Below are positions 1 through 10,728 of a stretch of DNA of 64,000 nt, one piece after another; within the stretch, counting starts at the first letter, position 1; each line of letters opens with the position of its first letter. The stretch is taken from positions 312,001 through 376,000 of the forward strand of contig CAJNDS010002411.1 in the NCBI GenBank assembly GCA_905221605.1, in the 5' to 3' direction. The notes below the pieces were generated by a model. That model searched no databases. It was not told the origin of the DNA and saw only the letters and a program-made list of their open reading frames with translations. The stretch comes from Symbiodinium natans. Its lineage: Eukaryota; Sar; Dinophyceae; Suessiales; Symbiodiniaceae. The position numbers and the translations under genes were made by a program.

Positions 1-420
1 TCTGACAGGACCGGCTGACTCTGCAAATTGCTTGTCGCGGGCACACCACAGTGCGTGAAATGTAGCGTTCATCAATCACACATCCCCAAGCTGTTCAGAT
101 GTCCCCGTCCAAGTGCTGCCAGGACGAGGTGGCAAGCGTTCAGGCCCAGAGCGGTTCAGTCCTGCCATGCGCGGTGGCACGTCCCCACAGTTGCCTCACC
201 CACTTGTCCCTGAAAGCCAGTGTGAGCGAAGGTGATGACAAAACAAGCTCCGAAAGGCGCCTCTCAGCAGAACAGGACGGCGAAAAATGTCGCACAGTTT
301 CCGCAACATTGCAAGGTGCTTTCAGTCTGTGAGCTTAGTCTTTCTATTGAAGTAGGAGTGTCCGGTCTGGGAAATGGCTCAGTTCTTGATTTCAATGCAG
401 GTCTTGAGCCTCTTGCAGCC
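1..420. other. Upstream region of the lectin-GMC gene
   Basis: The reading frame of the downstream gene stays open back to an ATG at 232, but residues before 421 are low-complexity and resemble no domain. I treat this as 5' flank or untranslated leader. No TATA box or other promoter element was recognised, and no spliced-leader sequence is visible. Confidence 0.4.
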
Positions 421-2550
421 ATGGTGACTCACCCGGCCATGTTGTTCCTCCTGTGCGCAGCATTGCTTTTGCCCGGTTACTGGTGCTGGGCAAACAAATC
501 TTGGGAGGTCTTGTGGAGAGACGACGAATGTGCACCACACTCGGATTGCTCCATTTCTGCCCGCCAGCTTCGAGGTTTCCGGCTTCTGCAGAGATCTGGG
601 ATGCTGAGATGGACGAACCACCCTTCGAAGTGCCTGGATGTCCGCGACGGTCAAGCCAAGAATGGAAACAGGTTGCAGATATGGAGCTGCGATTCAGCCT
701 CACCGAACCAGCAATTCACATGGAGCAGTGAGGACGGTAAGATTAGGTGGGCCGCACATCCCGGGTATTGTGTGGACGTCACCGACCACAGAAACGTGAA
801 CGGCAATCGGCTACAGCTCTGGGAGTGCATTGCAACCAACTCCGATCAGTCCTTCTCCATTCCTGCGTCTGGCCAAGGTCCCATCCAATGGGCGAATCAT
901 CCTGACAAATGCATGGACGTCCGAGATCATGGTGACTGGAATGGCAACGACTTCCAGATATGGTCCTGTGGTGCTGACAACAGCGACCAGCAGTTTGAGT
1001 TTGAGGGCTCTGGCCCTTCACCGACAGAGAAGCCCGAGCCTCCAGAAGAGTTTGATGTTATTGTCATCGGTGGAGGCCTTATGGGTTCAGCCGTTGCTGC
1101 GCGTTTGGCAGCCAAGCTTCCGCAGTCCCGAGTGGTATTGCTGGAGGCAGGGCGAGCGTCGCATGCGAGCTTAGGGGGCACCGAGCCTCCCGCCTCTTGG
1201 GAACCTGCACAAGGGCGCTGGTTGACCTGGCCTCTCGACCAAGGTGGAACGCGGGTCACTCGGTACGATGTGCCCGGTAACTACGAGGTTCTGCAGTGCT
1301 GGGACAGACGGTGTCCCGAATCTTGGGAAAGGGACGTGCCGTACTTCCAATGCAAGGTGCTTGGCGGCTGCGGGGTGATGAACGGAGCACTGGTTCAACG
1401 ACCACTGTCCGCCAACATGGAGACTTGGCCCGTCGGTTGGAGGATGTCTGATTTGAAGCGCTACTACGTGGAGGCAGAAGCCATGTTTCAGATCACACCA
1501 ACGCCAAGTCGAGATGGCAGACACTACCTGGACAACACCGGGGCTGATTTTGCCCGTTCAGCACTGGAGAAAGCAGGATTCGCGAAGTCAGATGATCTGA
1601 CAAAGAAGGCCGGGTCAATGTGCATTCCAGCTGTAGCTGCAAAGGATGGATTGCGCCAGTCAACGACCTCGCAGCTCTTGCCCGAGGCTTTAAAGCGAGG
1701 GAACTTTAAACTGCAGCTTGAAACACAGGTGACGGAGATCTTGCATGAAGCAGGTGTAGCCACTGGAGTCCGCGTGACATCTGCAGGCGGTTCCAAGGTC
1801 CTTCGCCTTCGATCCAATGGCCTCCTGGTCGTTGCCGCAGGAGCACTCAACACACCCCGGCTGTTGCTGCAAAGCGGATTGCATGCAGAGCACCAACTTG
1901 GAAAAGACCTCTCTGATCATACCATGATCTCACTCCAGTACCGTGTCAATGATCGCTCAGCCTTTGGGGCAAACGAGAGCTTCAATTTAAAGCCGCCCAG
2001 CCCCAATGCCATGTTGCAATTCGTGGAGAAAAGGTCAGGACCCTTGGCGCAGTATGGCCCAACTCTGACGGCATTCTTGCGTGATCCAACAACTTCCGGT
2101 CCTTCGGATGCATACGATGTCGAGATCTGGGTGAACTCGATCAGTCGTCCCGCCGAAATCCACGTGAGCCTTGCGCTGATGCGGCCGACTTGCTCCCAGG
2201 CCAACGCCTATCTGGCCGGCAGCACTCTGCATTTACAGGGCCAGCTCTACTTGGGCTGCCAGCGAGACAGGCAGACCATGGAGTTTGCGCTGGATCGCGT
2301 TGACAAATGGCTTGAGGGTCAGGGCGCCAAACGCTTTGGCAAGTCCCCGCCCGAAGCACTGCACCATTTTGTGGGCAGCTGTGCTTTGGGGCAGTGCGTG
2401 GACCCGGTCACCCTTCGGCTCAAGGGCACCAGCAACGTGGCGGTTGCAGATGCGTCCATATTGCCAGGGCAAGTTTGGGGTCATCCATTCCTGACACTCT
2501 CCGCCGTGGCCCTGAAAGCAGCCGACCATCTTGTGTCTTCATTTGTTTAG
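421..2550 (+). CDS. Secreted ricin-type lectin / GMC oxidoreductase fusion
   Basis: This is a single uninterrupted frame of 709 residues. The ATG at 421 is preferred over the in-frame ATG at 232 because it starts a clear signal peptide (hydrophobic MLFLLCAALLLPG core). Residues about 60-197 form a ricin B-type (beta-trefoil) lectin domain with three repeats bearing LQIWSC, LQLWEC and FQIWSC (QxW-type) motifs and paired cysteines. A GMC flavoenzyme follows: dinucleotide-binding VIGGGLMGSA at about 215, GMC signature LGGCGVMNGALVQRP at about 314, a second signature AGALNTPRLLLQSG at about 473, and the C-terminal catalytic region with HHFVGSC and WGHPFLT (His about 688). GMC enzymes oxidise alcohols, sugars or related substrates using FAD; the lectin domain suggests carbohydrate targeting outside the cell or in the secretory path. 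The substrate is unknown. It has no introns, unlike every neighbouring gene, which may mean a retro-processed copy or recent gain. Confidence 0.9.
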   Translation: MVTHPAMLFLLCAALLLPGYWCWANKSWEVLWRDDECAPHSDCSISARQLRGFRLLQRSGMLRWTNHPSKCLDVRDGQAKNGNRLQIWSCDSASPNQQFTWSSEDGKIRWAAHPGYCVDVTDHRNVNGNRLQLWECIATNSDQSFSIPASGQGPIQWANHPDKCMDVRDHGDWNGNDFQIWSCGADNSDQQFEFEGSGPSPTEKPEPPEEFDVIVIGGGLMGSAVAARLAAKLPQSRVVLLEAGRASHASLGGTEPPASWEPAQGRWLTWPLDQGGTRVTRYDVPGNYEVLQCWDRRCPESWERDVPYFQCKVLGGCGVMNGALVQRPLSANMETWPVGWRMSDLKRYYVEAEAMFQITPTPSRDGRHYLDNTGADFARSALEKAGFAKSDDLTKKAGSMCIPAVAAKDGLRQSTTSQLLPEALKRGNFKLQLETQVTEILHEAGVATGVRVTSAGGSKVLRLRSNGLLVVAAGALNTPRLLLQSGLHAEHQLGKDLSDHTMISLQYRVNDRSAFGANESFNLKPPSPNAMLQFVEKRSGPLAQYGPTLTAFLRDPTTSGPSDAYDVEIWVNSISRPAEIHVSLALMRPTCSQANAYLAGSTLHLQGQLYLGCQRDRQTMEFALDRVDKWLEGQGAKRFGKSPPEALHHFVGSCALGQCVDPVTLRLKGTSNVAVADASILPGQVWGHPFLTLSAVALKAADHLVSSFV

Positions 2551-5036
2551 TTCAAGTAAGTGTTTACAAATAGTGTAAAGCTTGAAGGCTGGAAACACCA
2601 TGGAATCCGTGGTGCTGCCAAAGAGCAGCCCACAGTCAGACTCTGTCTGGCAGAAGTGTGTGAGCATGTACAGGCTCACTCGAGCTCCTTCCAACTTATG
2701 AATTATCCTAGCCTGATCTCAAGAATGTAAAGATCGCAGCCGGGCGGAGTGGCTGCAAAACAACAGCAGTTATCCTTCCATATTGTTTGGAGTCTGTCGT
2801 TTCCTAGATCGTTGTCAGGAAGGGCATAACAGGTCAGCTTCCGGAACGCCGCTGGTAAGGGTTTTGCTTTTGGGCTGCGCATCTAACCTAGTACAGATTC
2901 ATGATGATTCATGCAGAAGAAAGCTGGAAGCTGGAGTGGAAGAAGTCTTGTCTCGCTGAAAGGATCCAGCTGGACGTGTGCAGCATGCCTCAGGCACTGG
3001 GACGTCACGTTGGTGCAGTTTCGGCCGCATTTCAAGCAACATGTCTTGAGCTTGCAGTTGTTGAGGCTATGATAATGAACGCTTGGCCTCCGACGAGTCG
3101 CGACCATTGCTTGGTGAGTCCCAACCTCAGCCGCCAAACCAGGCAGACCGATACCGCTAGTGCAGCATCATGCAGCATCTCGGCTTTGATGTCGATGACC
3201 AGCCGATGGCCAGGAATGTTGGCACTGAGCCTTCCTGGCTCAACCAGGTCTCCAACCAGGTCACGCAGGCCAAGATTCAGGTTCGTTGGAGCAGGGCCTT
3301 AAGCGATTGGATGTTCTTTTTTGAAAGGCCTGGGGATTGTATGGCGATGCCGACTTGATGCCATACCGGAAGAAGACTCTGCAGAAGAGTCCGTGAAGGC
3401 CCTAGGAAGCCTGAGATGTTCTCACCGTTCTAACCGTTCTCACCCTCTCATGCCAAGCCCTCACGAGCCGGTGTTGTGCATGAGGTCAATGGTTGCCACA
3501 GGCCAGCGCGGTGCTGTGCGAGCGGCCGAGGTCCCGGCAACAACCTGACTTCTGAACGGGGTGTGCTATCCACACTTGTGATCAGATTAGCAGGATGAGC
3601 AGGTATGAGCAGGATGTCGTCCCAATTCGATTCCTTCAAAAATGCCGCAGGAGAGCCTGACTGGAGATCAGCCACCAGCAGCAGAGCCAGGGGAGGAGCT
3701 CGTGACAGAGGCCCGGGGATCACTTCTTGGCTACCTGGAGTAGCAGTGGTCTGATGGCAGGACAACATCATGCTGTCTCTTCGAGTTGTTCGCGGCAAGG
3801 CTGCGGGCGGGCAGCGCGTTGTCAATGACAAGCATGGCTGAACATGGTTGAACCATGACCCCAGACTCTGCAGGAGTGGCATCATGGAGCCTCGGCAGCA
3901 CCTGACCCTAAGCCAAAGTCTTTCACCACTCAATTTCTGTGAACGAGTAGTTTCGACTCTCCCCTTGATGCAATGTTTCAAATATTTCTGGCCTCTGCGT
4001 GCAGAGGACATCACTGTTTGTTTCAGAGTTTCATTGTTTTATCGTTATGGTTCTTTGTATTTCTATGCTATCATCAAGGGGGGGACTGTGACTCAGACCG
4101 TCCGAAGTCTTTACAGCCACCGAAGAGCAAAGAGACAGCGGGAGAGTTAAGACGGAATGCCGAATCGAACCCAGCCTTGACAATGATGAAGAAACCCATG
4201 GACGGCCATGGGGTGGCATTTTTCACTGCCAGAGGCATCTGCTTTGCCACCTCAGGTGATGAGGACGGTGGTCCAGGGTTCGTGGGCATCGTTCTGTCCT
4301 TCGACACCAAGAGGTTGACAGCGCAGGCCGAGACCAGAATCAAGCGAGTTTTGAACGAGTCTTGAACGAGTTTTGATGACGAGTTTTGTCTCACACATGC
4401 TTGACAGGTGCTCTGGGAACGGACCTGCCAGGCGCACTCGCACTATCGCTATGGCACCCGTGCCTTGACAGATCTCGACACCAGTGCTCGGAAAAGTCGA
4501 GGGAGAGAGAGAGAGAGAGAGAGAGCACAAATGAATCGCAGTTCACGCTGAGGCCATGGCAAGGCCTGGAGCATTGGGCTGTCTGTTCCCTCAGCCACTC
4601 TTCCCAGCCCCGTTAAAGCCGGAAGAAACCCACCAATCGCAGAGAATGTCCGTTTTCACACCCGCCACAAATCCCAAAACAAAAATGTCCAGAACCTTCC
4701 GGAGCCCCCTGCTCAGACCAGCGATTTGGCGGTCTTCAAGCCGGCGCTGGGCATCACGCCGAGCTTGGGTAGGCGGAACTCGCAGGATGGCCCTGGGTGG
4801 ATCTGAGACATCTGAGACATCTGAGAACCCCCCCCCCCCCCTGCCTTCTCCCGCCTCTGAGAGCTTTTGCGGCGGCGAGCGGCGCCCATGGCGAGCGCGC
4901 TGCGCGTTTTGATTTTTTTTTCTCAAGTGGTGTGCTGGGTTATGATGGATTTTGGGCACAAAGCGGAGTCTTGGTGTACTCTGCAAACTGCCTTGCAATT
5001 CCGATTGCGAAGGAGTTCTTCGCGACAAAGTTTCAG
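2551..5036. other. Intergenic region, no assignable gene
   Basis: Only short open segments occur, without recognisable motifs. An open stretch at about 3170-3280 (GFDVDDQPMARNVGTEPSW) ends at a possible GT donor and might be an exon. A (GA)n tract lies at 4503-4525 and a C-run at about 4830-4841. The 5' exons and promoter of the phosphatase gene at 5037 probably lie in its right part but could not be placed. Confidence 0.4.
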
Positions 5037-7040
5037 ACTATGATCGTACTGGATTGGGATGACACGCTGCAGAGCTGCACAGAGCCCGTCATAGAGTTGT
5101 CTGAGAAACCATGCCGCTCAGTGATCGCTCTGAGGGACGATGCTTCTGAGGCTGTTTCCCACCTCCTACTTGAGGGATGAGCTGCGACTGTCATGGATGA
5201 AAGCGTGGAAGGATCAGAACCTCCCCGCGAGCCTTGTCTGCCCAAAAACAGTCCACGTGCTTTGTCGACATGATGGAGCCACAAGACCTGCTTGACTTGG
5301 TTTTGGACATTTCACCTGACCTCCAAGGAAGCTGAAAGATGAGGTAGCCTCCAAGATCGCAATCTGCCAAACCAAGGCTTGTCTTCAGCTTGCGTTCAGA
5401 GCATTGTGCTGGCACAGCGGAGTGTGAGGGAAGCTTGGTCACGTGACAGGTCGTGGATCTGCTGAAGCAGGCGACAGCTGCTGGCAAGGCAATTGTGCAA
5501 GCCCTGCAGGAAAGCTTGCTGCTTTGCACCTCTAAATTGACCTTACCGTGCGTCAAGAAGACACTTTACCCCCTTTTCACGTGTCCCACATTGGCTTGAG
5601 GCCTCTCTCTGCTTCCAACTTTTCCGCAGGTGATCCTTGTCACGCTTGCGCGGAAGCCATGGGTGCTCGACTCCTGCAGGCTTGGCTGGCTTGGCCGGCT
5701 TGGCCGGCTCATGTGAGGTATTAGACCTCATGCTCTTGTGGGTTGCCGATTGTTGACTTGTCTTTCTCTACCGTGACGTTGAGACAGCCCTGCAGTGGAG
5801 GAACTTTTTCCCCAGCGTGGGTCAGGCCATAACAGAGCTGAGCGTGCCTGTACAGAGAATATGCAGCGTATGTGGGTCTGTGGGGTCCTTGCATTGACTG
5901 GTTTGCGCGTTTCGTGCATCTCAGGTGCCCGTGATATACGCCCAAGATGGAGCTGGCGTGGACTATAACAAGGCCCTGCGAAGCCGCAGCAGACCCGCAG
6001 TATGGGCAGGTTACGAGAAGTTGCGAGAGATGTTGCGAGGTCCACATGTCATCCAACACGGAGCTCGAGCGCTTCTGGAGTGGAATGAAAGCTCGGGCCA
6101 TTGCCAGGCGAGGTGTTTGCGCAAATGTGTGCAGGGCGTGAGGCCACGGTGCGGCCATGGTGCAACAGCGCATAGACGCGCATAGAAGCGTTTGGAGTGC
6201 GGAGTGCAGGGAATGCCGGGAGTTCTACTCGCAGTACGATGGTCAGAGCTGGAAGAACGTTATCTCCATTGGTTGCTTGGCTGGCAGCTTGCCTGGCCCC
6301 CTCTTGGCCAGCCCCATTTCGCAGCTGAGGCGACTCCGACTTCGAACGGTTGGGCACAATGTTGGCCACGAAGGCCGGCAACATCCAGTGATGTTCAGAG
6401 GTATTGTGGCCGCTGGTCTAAGCCGGTGCTTGCCGGCCCTCTTTTCGGGAAAACCATGCCGCTGATGCAGGACTACATGGCTCAGACGGGCATCCAAAGC
6501 AATGACAACACCGACAACTGCGCAGTTGCAGCCAAGCGGAGTTTAGTGCCCATGAGTTGTTTCTTGCTCTGCTCAACCTTCGACTGGCTCTTTTGCAGTG
6601 CAAGCGCTGTATGCACTTGAGTTTTTTTTGGAGGGCTTCATCTGGGGCCTCTGAAGCTCAAAGGTCGATGACCATGTCTACAAGGTGCGCACGCCTCTCG
6701 CTGAAGAAGCTAAGAAGGATCCATTCTCACAGCTTGAGTGCCTTTCTGTGGCTGGGGAAAGCTTTCGCGGGCCAGTGAGCCACGAGTCTCTTCCGAGGAA
6801 GACCCTCAAGATGGTAGATCAGCCGTCCATCGATGAGCTCAATACCCAGTTGGGCCTTCTGCGCACTTGGCTTCCCCTAATGGCCGCTGGGCATGAGACG
6901 TGCGAGACGTGTGCAAGACATGTGAGACTTGAGATGCGTGACTGGGAATGCCGAGCCCGTCCTCTCGCGCCCAGATCAAGTTGGACAGCGATTTCGACCT
7001 TAACTTGAACAATGCAGCGGACCCGTCGGCCGATTCCTGA
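5037..7040 (+). CDS. HAD-superfamily phosphatase-like protein (multi-exon)
   Basis: About ten short exons on the + strand read as one HAD-like protein. 5037: IVLDWDDTL, motif I with the nucleophile DxDxT. 5450-5488: LLKQATAAGK, followed by a GC donor. 5630: VILVTLARKPWV, the motif II region. 5925-6039: VPVIYAQD. About 6060-6110: FWSGMKARAIA, carrying the motif III lysine. About 6210-6271: EFYSQYDGQSWKNVISIG, joined by a GT-AG intron that restores the glycine codon to 6330 DSDFERLGTM, the acidic motif IV. About 6660-6692: VYKVRT, spliced by a GC-AG intron to 6798-6885 KTLKMVDQPSIDEL. 6975-7040: KLDSDFDLNLN and the TGA stop. This order matches a HAD-like family common in dinoflagellates and other protists; the substrate is unknown. 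The first exon is not identified. Motif continuity across the splices makes the family call strong, while individual ends are approximate. Confidence 0.82.
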
Positions 7041-7188
7041 GTAGAAGCACATTTGTGAGATGTGTTCGGTTTGTGTTCATGGCAGTCTTTGGGTGTGCTA
7101 AGACTTTGAAGCACATCACCACAACTCTCTGTGGAGCCCATTGACCCCTGCGGCATGTTCGAGCCTCGTTAGCATATTGTCCGCAACA

Positions 7189-9263
7189 TGTCCTCTGAAA
7201 TTGAGTATGCCTACGCAGGTATGGCCAAGGAAGCTAATGCCCAGTCACACAGCAGTTTGTACAGAAAATGTCAGGCTCGTTCATCTCATTCCATGACGTT
7301 CTTGCAGAACCCAGGGTTGGTGTTGATGGAATCAGGTGGAATGCAGCCTATTTGACTTTTTACAAACTTTCTGTGGCTTGTGCAGAGATCCTTTAAAAGG
7401 AACGGCAGCAGCTGCCTGTCTCTGCGTTTCACACAGCTTTAGGTAGTGCCGGCTCGGGCCGTCGCTCTGCGGCGCTAGACTTAGTCCCGGTCCAGCCCCT
7501 CTCGGTAGCGACCGGTTACGGTGATTGGAGGACCCCACAAAAGAATACAAAAGAAGACGAAAAGAAAAGGAGAGCCTTGCTGAGCATTTCCATGGAATGG
7601 CTTTTGGGCTAGCTCCTGTTCTTGGCTTTTGAAGCTCGTCTGATCTTGTCTGTTCATTGCGTCGAAGAGAAATGGTAATGGCGGCTTTGCTGGAAGGCAG
7701 CACGCACACGTGCAGGGGTCACCTCGACACGTGCCTGTCTCTCGGGAGACCTCAACCTGTTCAACCGGTTCAGCTGCCAGAGATGTGATATCTCTTGCGC
7801 ACTTTCTCTGAGGTGGCAAGTTTGAGCATGGTGGACCTTGCGGGCTCCGAGCGCCAGCAGGCACCATCCTGCCACGGTTTTCTCATTGGTCCATCCCGGC
7901 ACGGATCAGATGCCATTGGCACCGTAGCCCGGTATCGATGTTGACTTGGTCCAACTCGGCAATTAAGAGTGAGATGCTTGGTCTCCGATTGCTGATTCGA
8001 AGAAGCGTGAACTTTGCCTTGCGCAGCATATGGGCGAGCCTGGAACAAGCATGGTTCAGCCATATGCCACTCGAAAAGCATGTAGAGGAATCGCCATTGT
8101 TTGTCTTCGATCGTAGATGACCGTTTTTTGGCAACCTGTGCTTTCCGGTGCGTAGACGCAAGCTCTGCCTAGGAATCCTTGCGAGTCAGGGAAGCAGGTG
8201 CCATCAACAAGAGTCTTCCACCTAGCCTCAAGCTGGCAACAGTGCATCTGGTATTGCTCGTATCTGGTGTGTGTGTGTGTGTGTGTGTGTGGCTAGTGAG
8301 CAGTTTTAAGGTCTCAGTGCGCTGACCAATGTGATCATGTCGCTGTCCAGGGAAGAGAGGCCTGTTCTCGCAAACACCTGCAGATTCCAAACGTTGCTCG
8401 GGTCTCAATACGCTGAGACTATAGTCTCTGACAGGTCACGCAAGCGGAGTGGTGATGGCCGGCGTGCATCGCCAAGACTTCAACCTGTTCTTTACCAGCT
8501 ATGGGTGCAATCTTTCTCCGCGACTTTGCCTTTGCCCTTTAGGGAGCAACTATGTTCATTATCGTGACAGCAAGCTGCCTTTCCGGCTGATTTTGGCTGC
8601 ATCGTTCACTTTCAATGTGTGCTGAGACTTGGATGTGGCAGGACATTTCTTCTGCGCGACTCGTTGGGCGGCAACTCAAAGACAGTGCGGGCCTTTGTCT
8701 GGGTACAAGGTTTGTTCCAGTGGAGTTCCGTGCGTTGTGGTGGTTTTCTGTTTTGCGTTTAAACACGCCTGCACAGGTCATCGTTGCAAACGTGTCGCCT
8801 TCTCAGCTGTGCCTGTCAGAGACACTGTCCACGTGCCTCCGGCCTGATTTGGACAATCTTTGTAATACATCGGCACCAGCATAGGTACCACAGTATACTT
8901 TTTACATTTTTTGCTATATTCCCGTTAATCCCGGCCGGTGAATGCCCGAAAAAATGCCAGGTTGAAATTCGCGGCTCGTGCAAAGCACATTCGCTGCACA
9001 GTTGTTCGAAACGAAGCTCAGCCCACAGCAAAAGCAGCAGCTTCCAATGGAACTTATCAGTCGCCGAAGTACCTGCTAAGCAGCTTTCCTGAGGCTTTTA
9101 GCGGTACAGTGGACAGCCTCATGGAAGAGGCGACCGCACATATCAGAATGTTGGAGTGATGGCCTCGGCTCACCTCTGTATGCTCATTGCCCAGGTGCAT
9201 GTGCTCCGGAGCAAGTTGGCGCAGCTGAGTGGCGAAGCTCTTGGAGAGACTGCTGAGGGAAGG
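7189..9263 (+). CDS. Kinesin motor exons, apparently lacking the P-loop part
   Basis: Exons in the correct kinesin order lie on the + strand. About 7275-7311: RSSHSMTFL, a possible switch I (SSRSH-like), weak. 7813-7860: SMVDLAGSERQQ, a textbook switch II. 8543-8596: YVHYRDSKLPFRL, the loop 12/alpha-5 motif. 8777-8833: VIVANVSPSQLCLSETLST, after a CAG acceptor. From 8961: LKFAARAKHIR and VVRNE, the last motor helix and neck start. 9195-9263: VHVLRSKLAQLSGEA, a coiled-coil-like exon after a CAG acceptor. Kinesins are microtubule motors that hydrolyse ATP. The ATP-binding P-loop (GxxxxGKT) is absent from the roughly 150 bp between the phosphatase stop and the first candidate exon, so the gene looks 5'-truncated or rearranged. 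The conserved motifs show no frame damage. Confidence 0.72.
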
Positions 9264-9926
9264 GGTGGATGCTAAGATGCCAGGCAAACATGAATGGAAA
9301 CGGCATAAAAACTACGTGTCTCGCTGCGTCTTGTAAGTGAGGCCGCACCTTTGACTCGAGGACGCCCGCTCAGTCTCATCAGCCCGAAGCTCAGATTCGC
9401 CGATGCGGGCAAAGAGCAGGTGAGAAGCAGCAAGCGGCTCAAAAGACACACACACACACACAGGTGACAACTGAAGATGACATCGTTTGTTGTCATTGAG
9501 TTCCGAGTTTTGCTTTTGAAGGCTTCTGTCGCCTGGGAGCATCTCGGAAGGCGTCGAGGCCCAAGGGCCAGGGGCCAGGGGCCAGGGCTTTTTGAGGGCT
9601 TCTGGGAGGCTTGAGCCGCTTTTGGCCAGGAGGAGCCGGAAGCCGAAGATGTGGGCTTCCAGGATGCCCATGAAGAGGTCTGCCTGGGTCCTCTTGCCAT
9701 GGACATCTTAGACATCTTAGACACATCCGTGCACCGAAGGATGAGCAGTCACACCTCAACGACAGGCAGCGGGTTGCACGCTTAGAGGCAAGCCGGCTGG
9801 GCTCGGATATCGGGGGCAGAGTCGGGCGTGGAATGCGTGGAGCCTGCACAGCTTCACTGGATCACGGCTTTAGCGGATTTCTGCGGCTTCTGCAGCTTCT
9901 GCGGCTTCTTCGACTTGCGCCTGCAG
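9264..9926. other. Probable intron or intergenic sequence
   Basis: No recognisable coding motif. It contains a short (AC)n tract at about 9447-9462 and a GC-rich stretch with short tandem repetition of a GGCCAGG-type unit near 9565-9590. It may be an intron between the kinesin neck and tail exons. Confidence 0.3.
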
Positions 9927-10042
9927 GTGCTGCTCTCGGCGGCGCTGGAGCGTGAAGCCTCCGCGGAGCAGCGACGGCACCGCCTGAAGCGCCTGGCAAC
10001 CTTTCTGGAGGAGAGCCCTGAGAGATTCGAAAAGTCGCACAG
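9927..10042 (+). CDS. Coiled-coil exon, possibly kinesin tail
   Basis: An open segment follows a CAG acceptor and ends before a GTGTCG donor. It encodes a charged, helical stretch beginning VLLSAALEREASAEQRRHRL and continuing with KRLATFLEESPERF. There is no named domain. Its position downstream of the kinesin motor exons on the same strand makes a stalk or tail exon of that gene the simplest reading, but this is inference. Confidence 0.4.
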
Positions 10043-10692
10043 GTGTCGGTCCATAATTCTGCCAGTCTTCCTGTCCTCCAGTATTCGGTCTTCCGAATTC
10101 GTTGCCGAAAGGTGCGATGGGTGTATTAGGATCCCTTTTCTTCGGCATTTCCTTGTGGATCCCTGCAGGATTTGGACTTTCGCAAGTGCCATCGGCTGTG
10201 CGCGGCACAGATTCACATCAGATATGTATCTCAGTGCTTGTGGAAGAAAGCGTGCCGTATCTCAGTCATGTCGCGTCCGCTGAGACGCAAGCTTCATGCT
10301 GAGTACGTCTCCCAGTTGGCACCCCAAGTAGAGGCTCCTCTTCATTCATATTGGCGATTTGGATCGTCATGAGCGGCCTTCAGCACATGCATTGCGACTT
10401 CCCACGCTGTCTTCCCGAACGCATCCCACTTCAAGTTTCATATGTGGTGGGACGAGCAGACGGGAAGCCAGGGCTCGGCCATTGCGGATGACCTGGAAGT
10501 CCGGGAGCTGTCATCGAAGCTAAGAAGCCTGCCCCTCAATGCTCAGTCGAACTCAGAAGTTTTGGGCATTCGTTCCTTTTCGGGCATGTGCGCGGTCTTC
10601 AGGCTTTGGCGACCTTCTTGGGAACTTGACCCGAGGCCGCTAGAATTGCCCCGCAAAAAAGGCATGCAGACAACAGTTTTTGCAAGATTCAG
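10043..10692. other. Unassigned sequence between candidate exons
   Basis: Nothing recognisable on either strand. An open stretch around 10442-10570 (AIADDLEVRELSSKLRSLPL) looks helical and could be another tail exon, but its splice borders are unclear. Confidence 0.3.
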
Positions 10693-10728
10693 GTGCTAGA
10701 TTGGAGGATGGAGCTGGCTGCTCAGAAG
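10693..10728 (+). CDS. Short candidate exon, unknown product
   Basis: A 36-nt open segment sits between a CAG acceptor and an excellent GTAAGG donor, with a phase-0 length. It encodes VLDWRMELAAQK. No family is recognisable from 12 residues. It may belong to the kinesin tail or to an unrelated gene. Confidence 0.3.
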
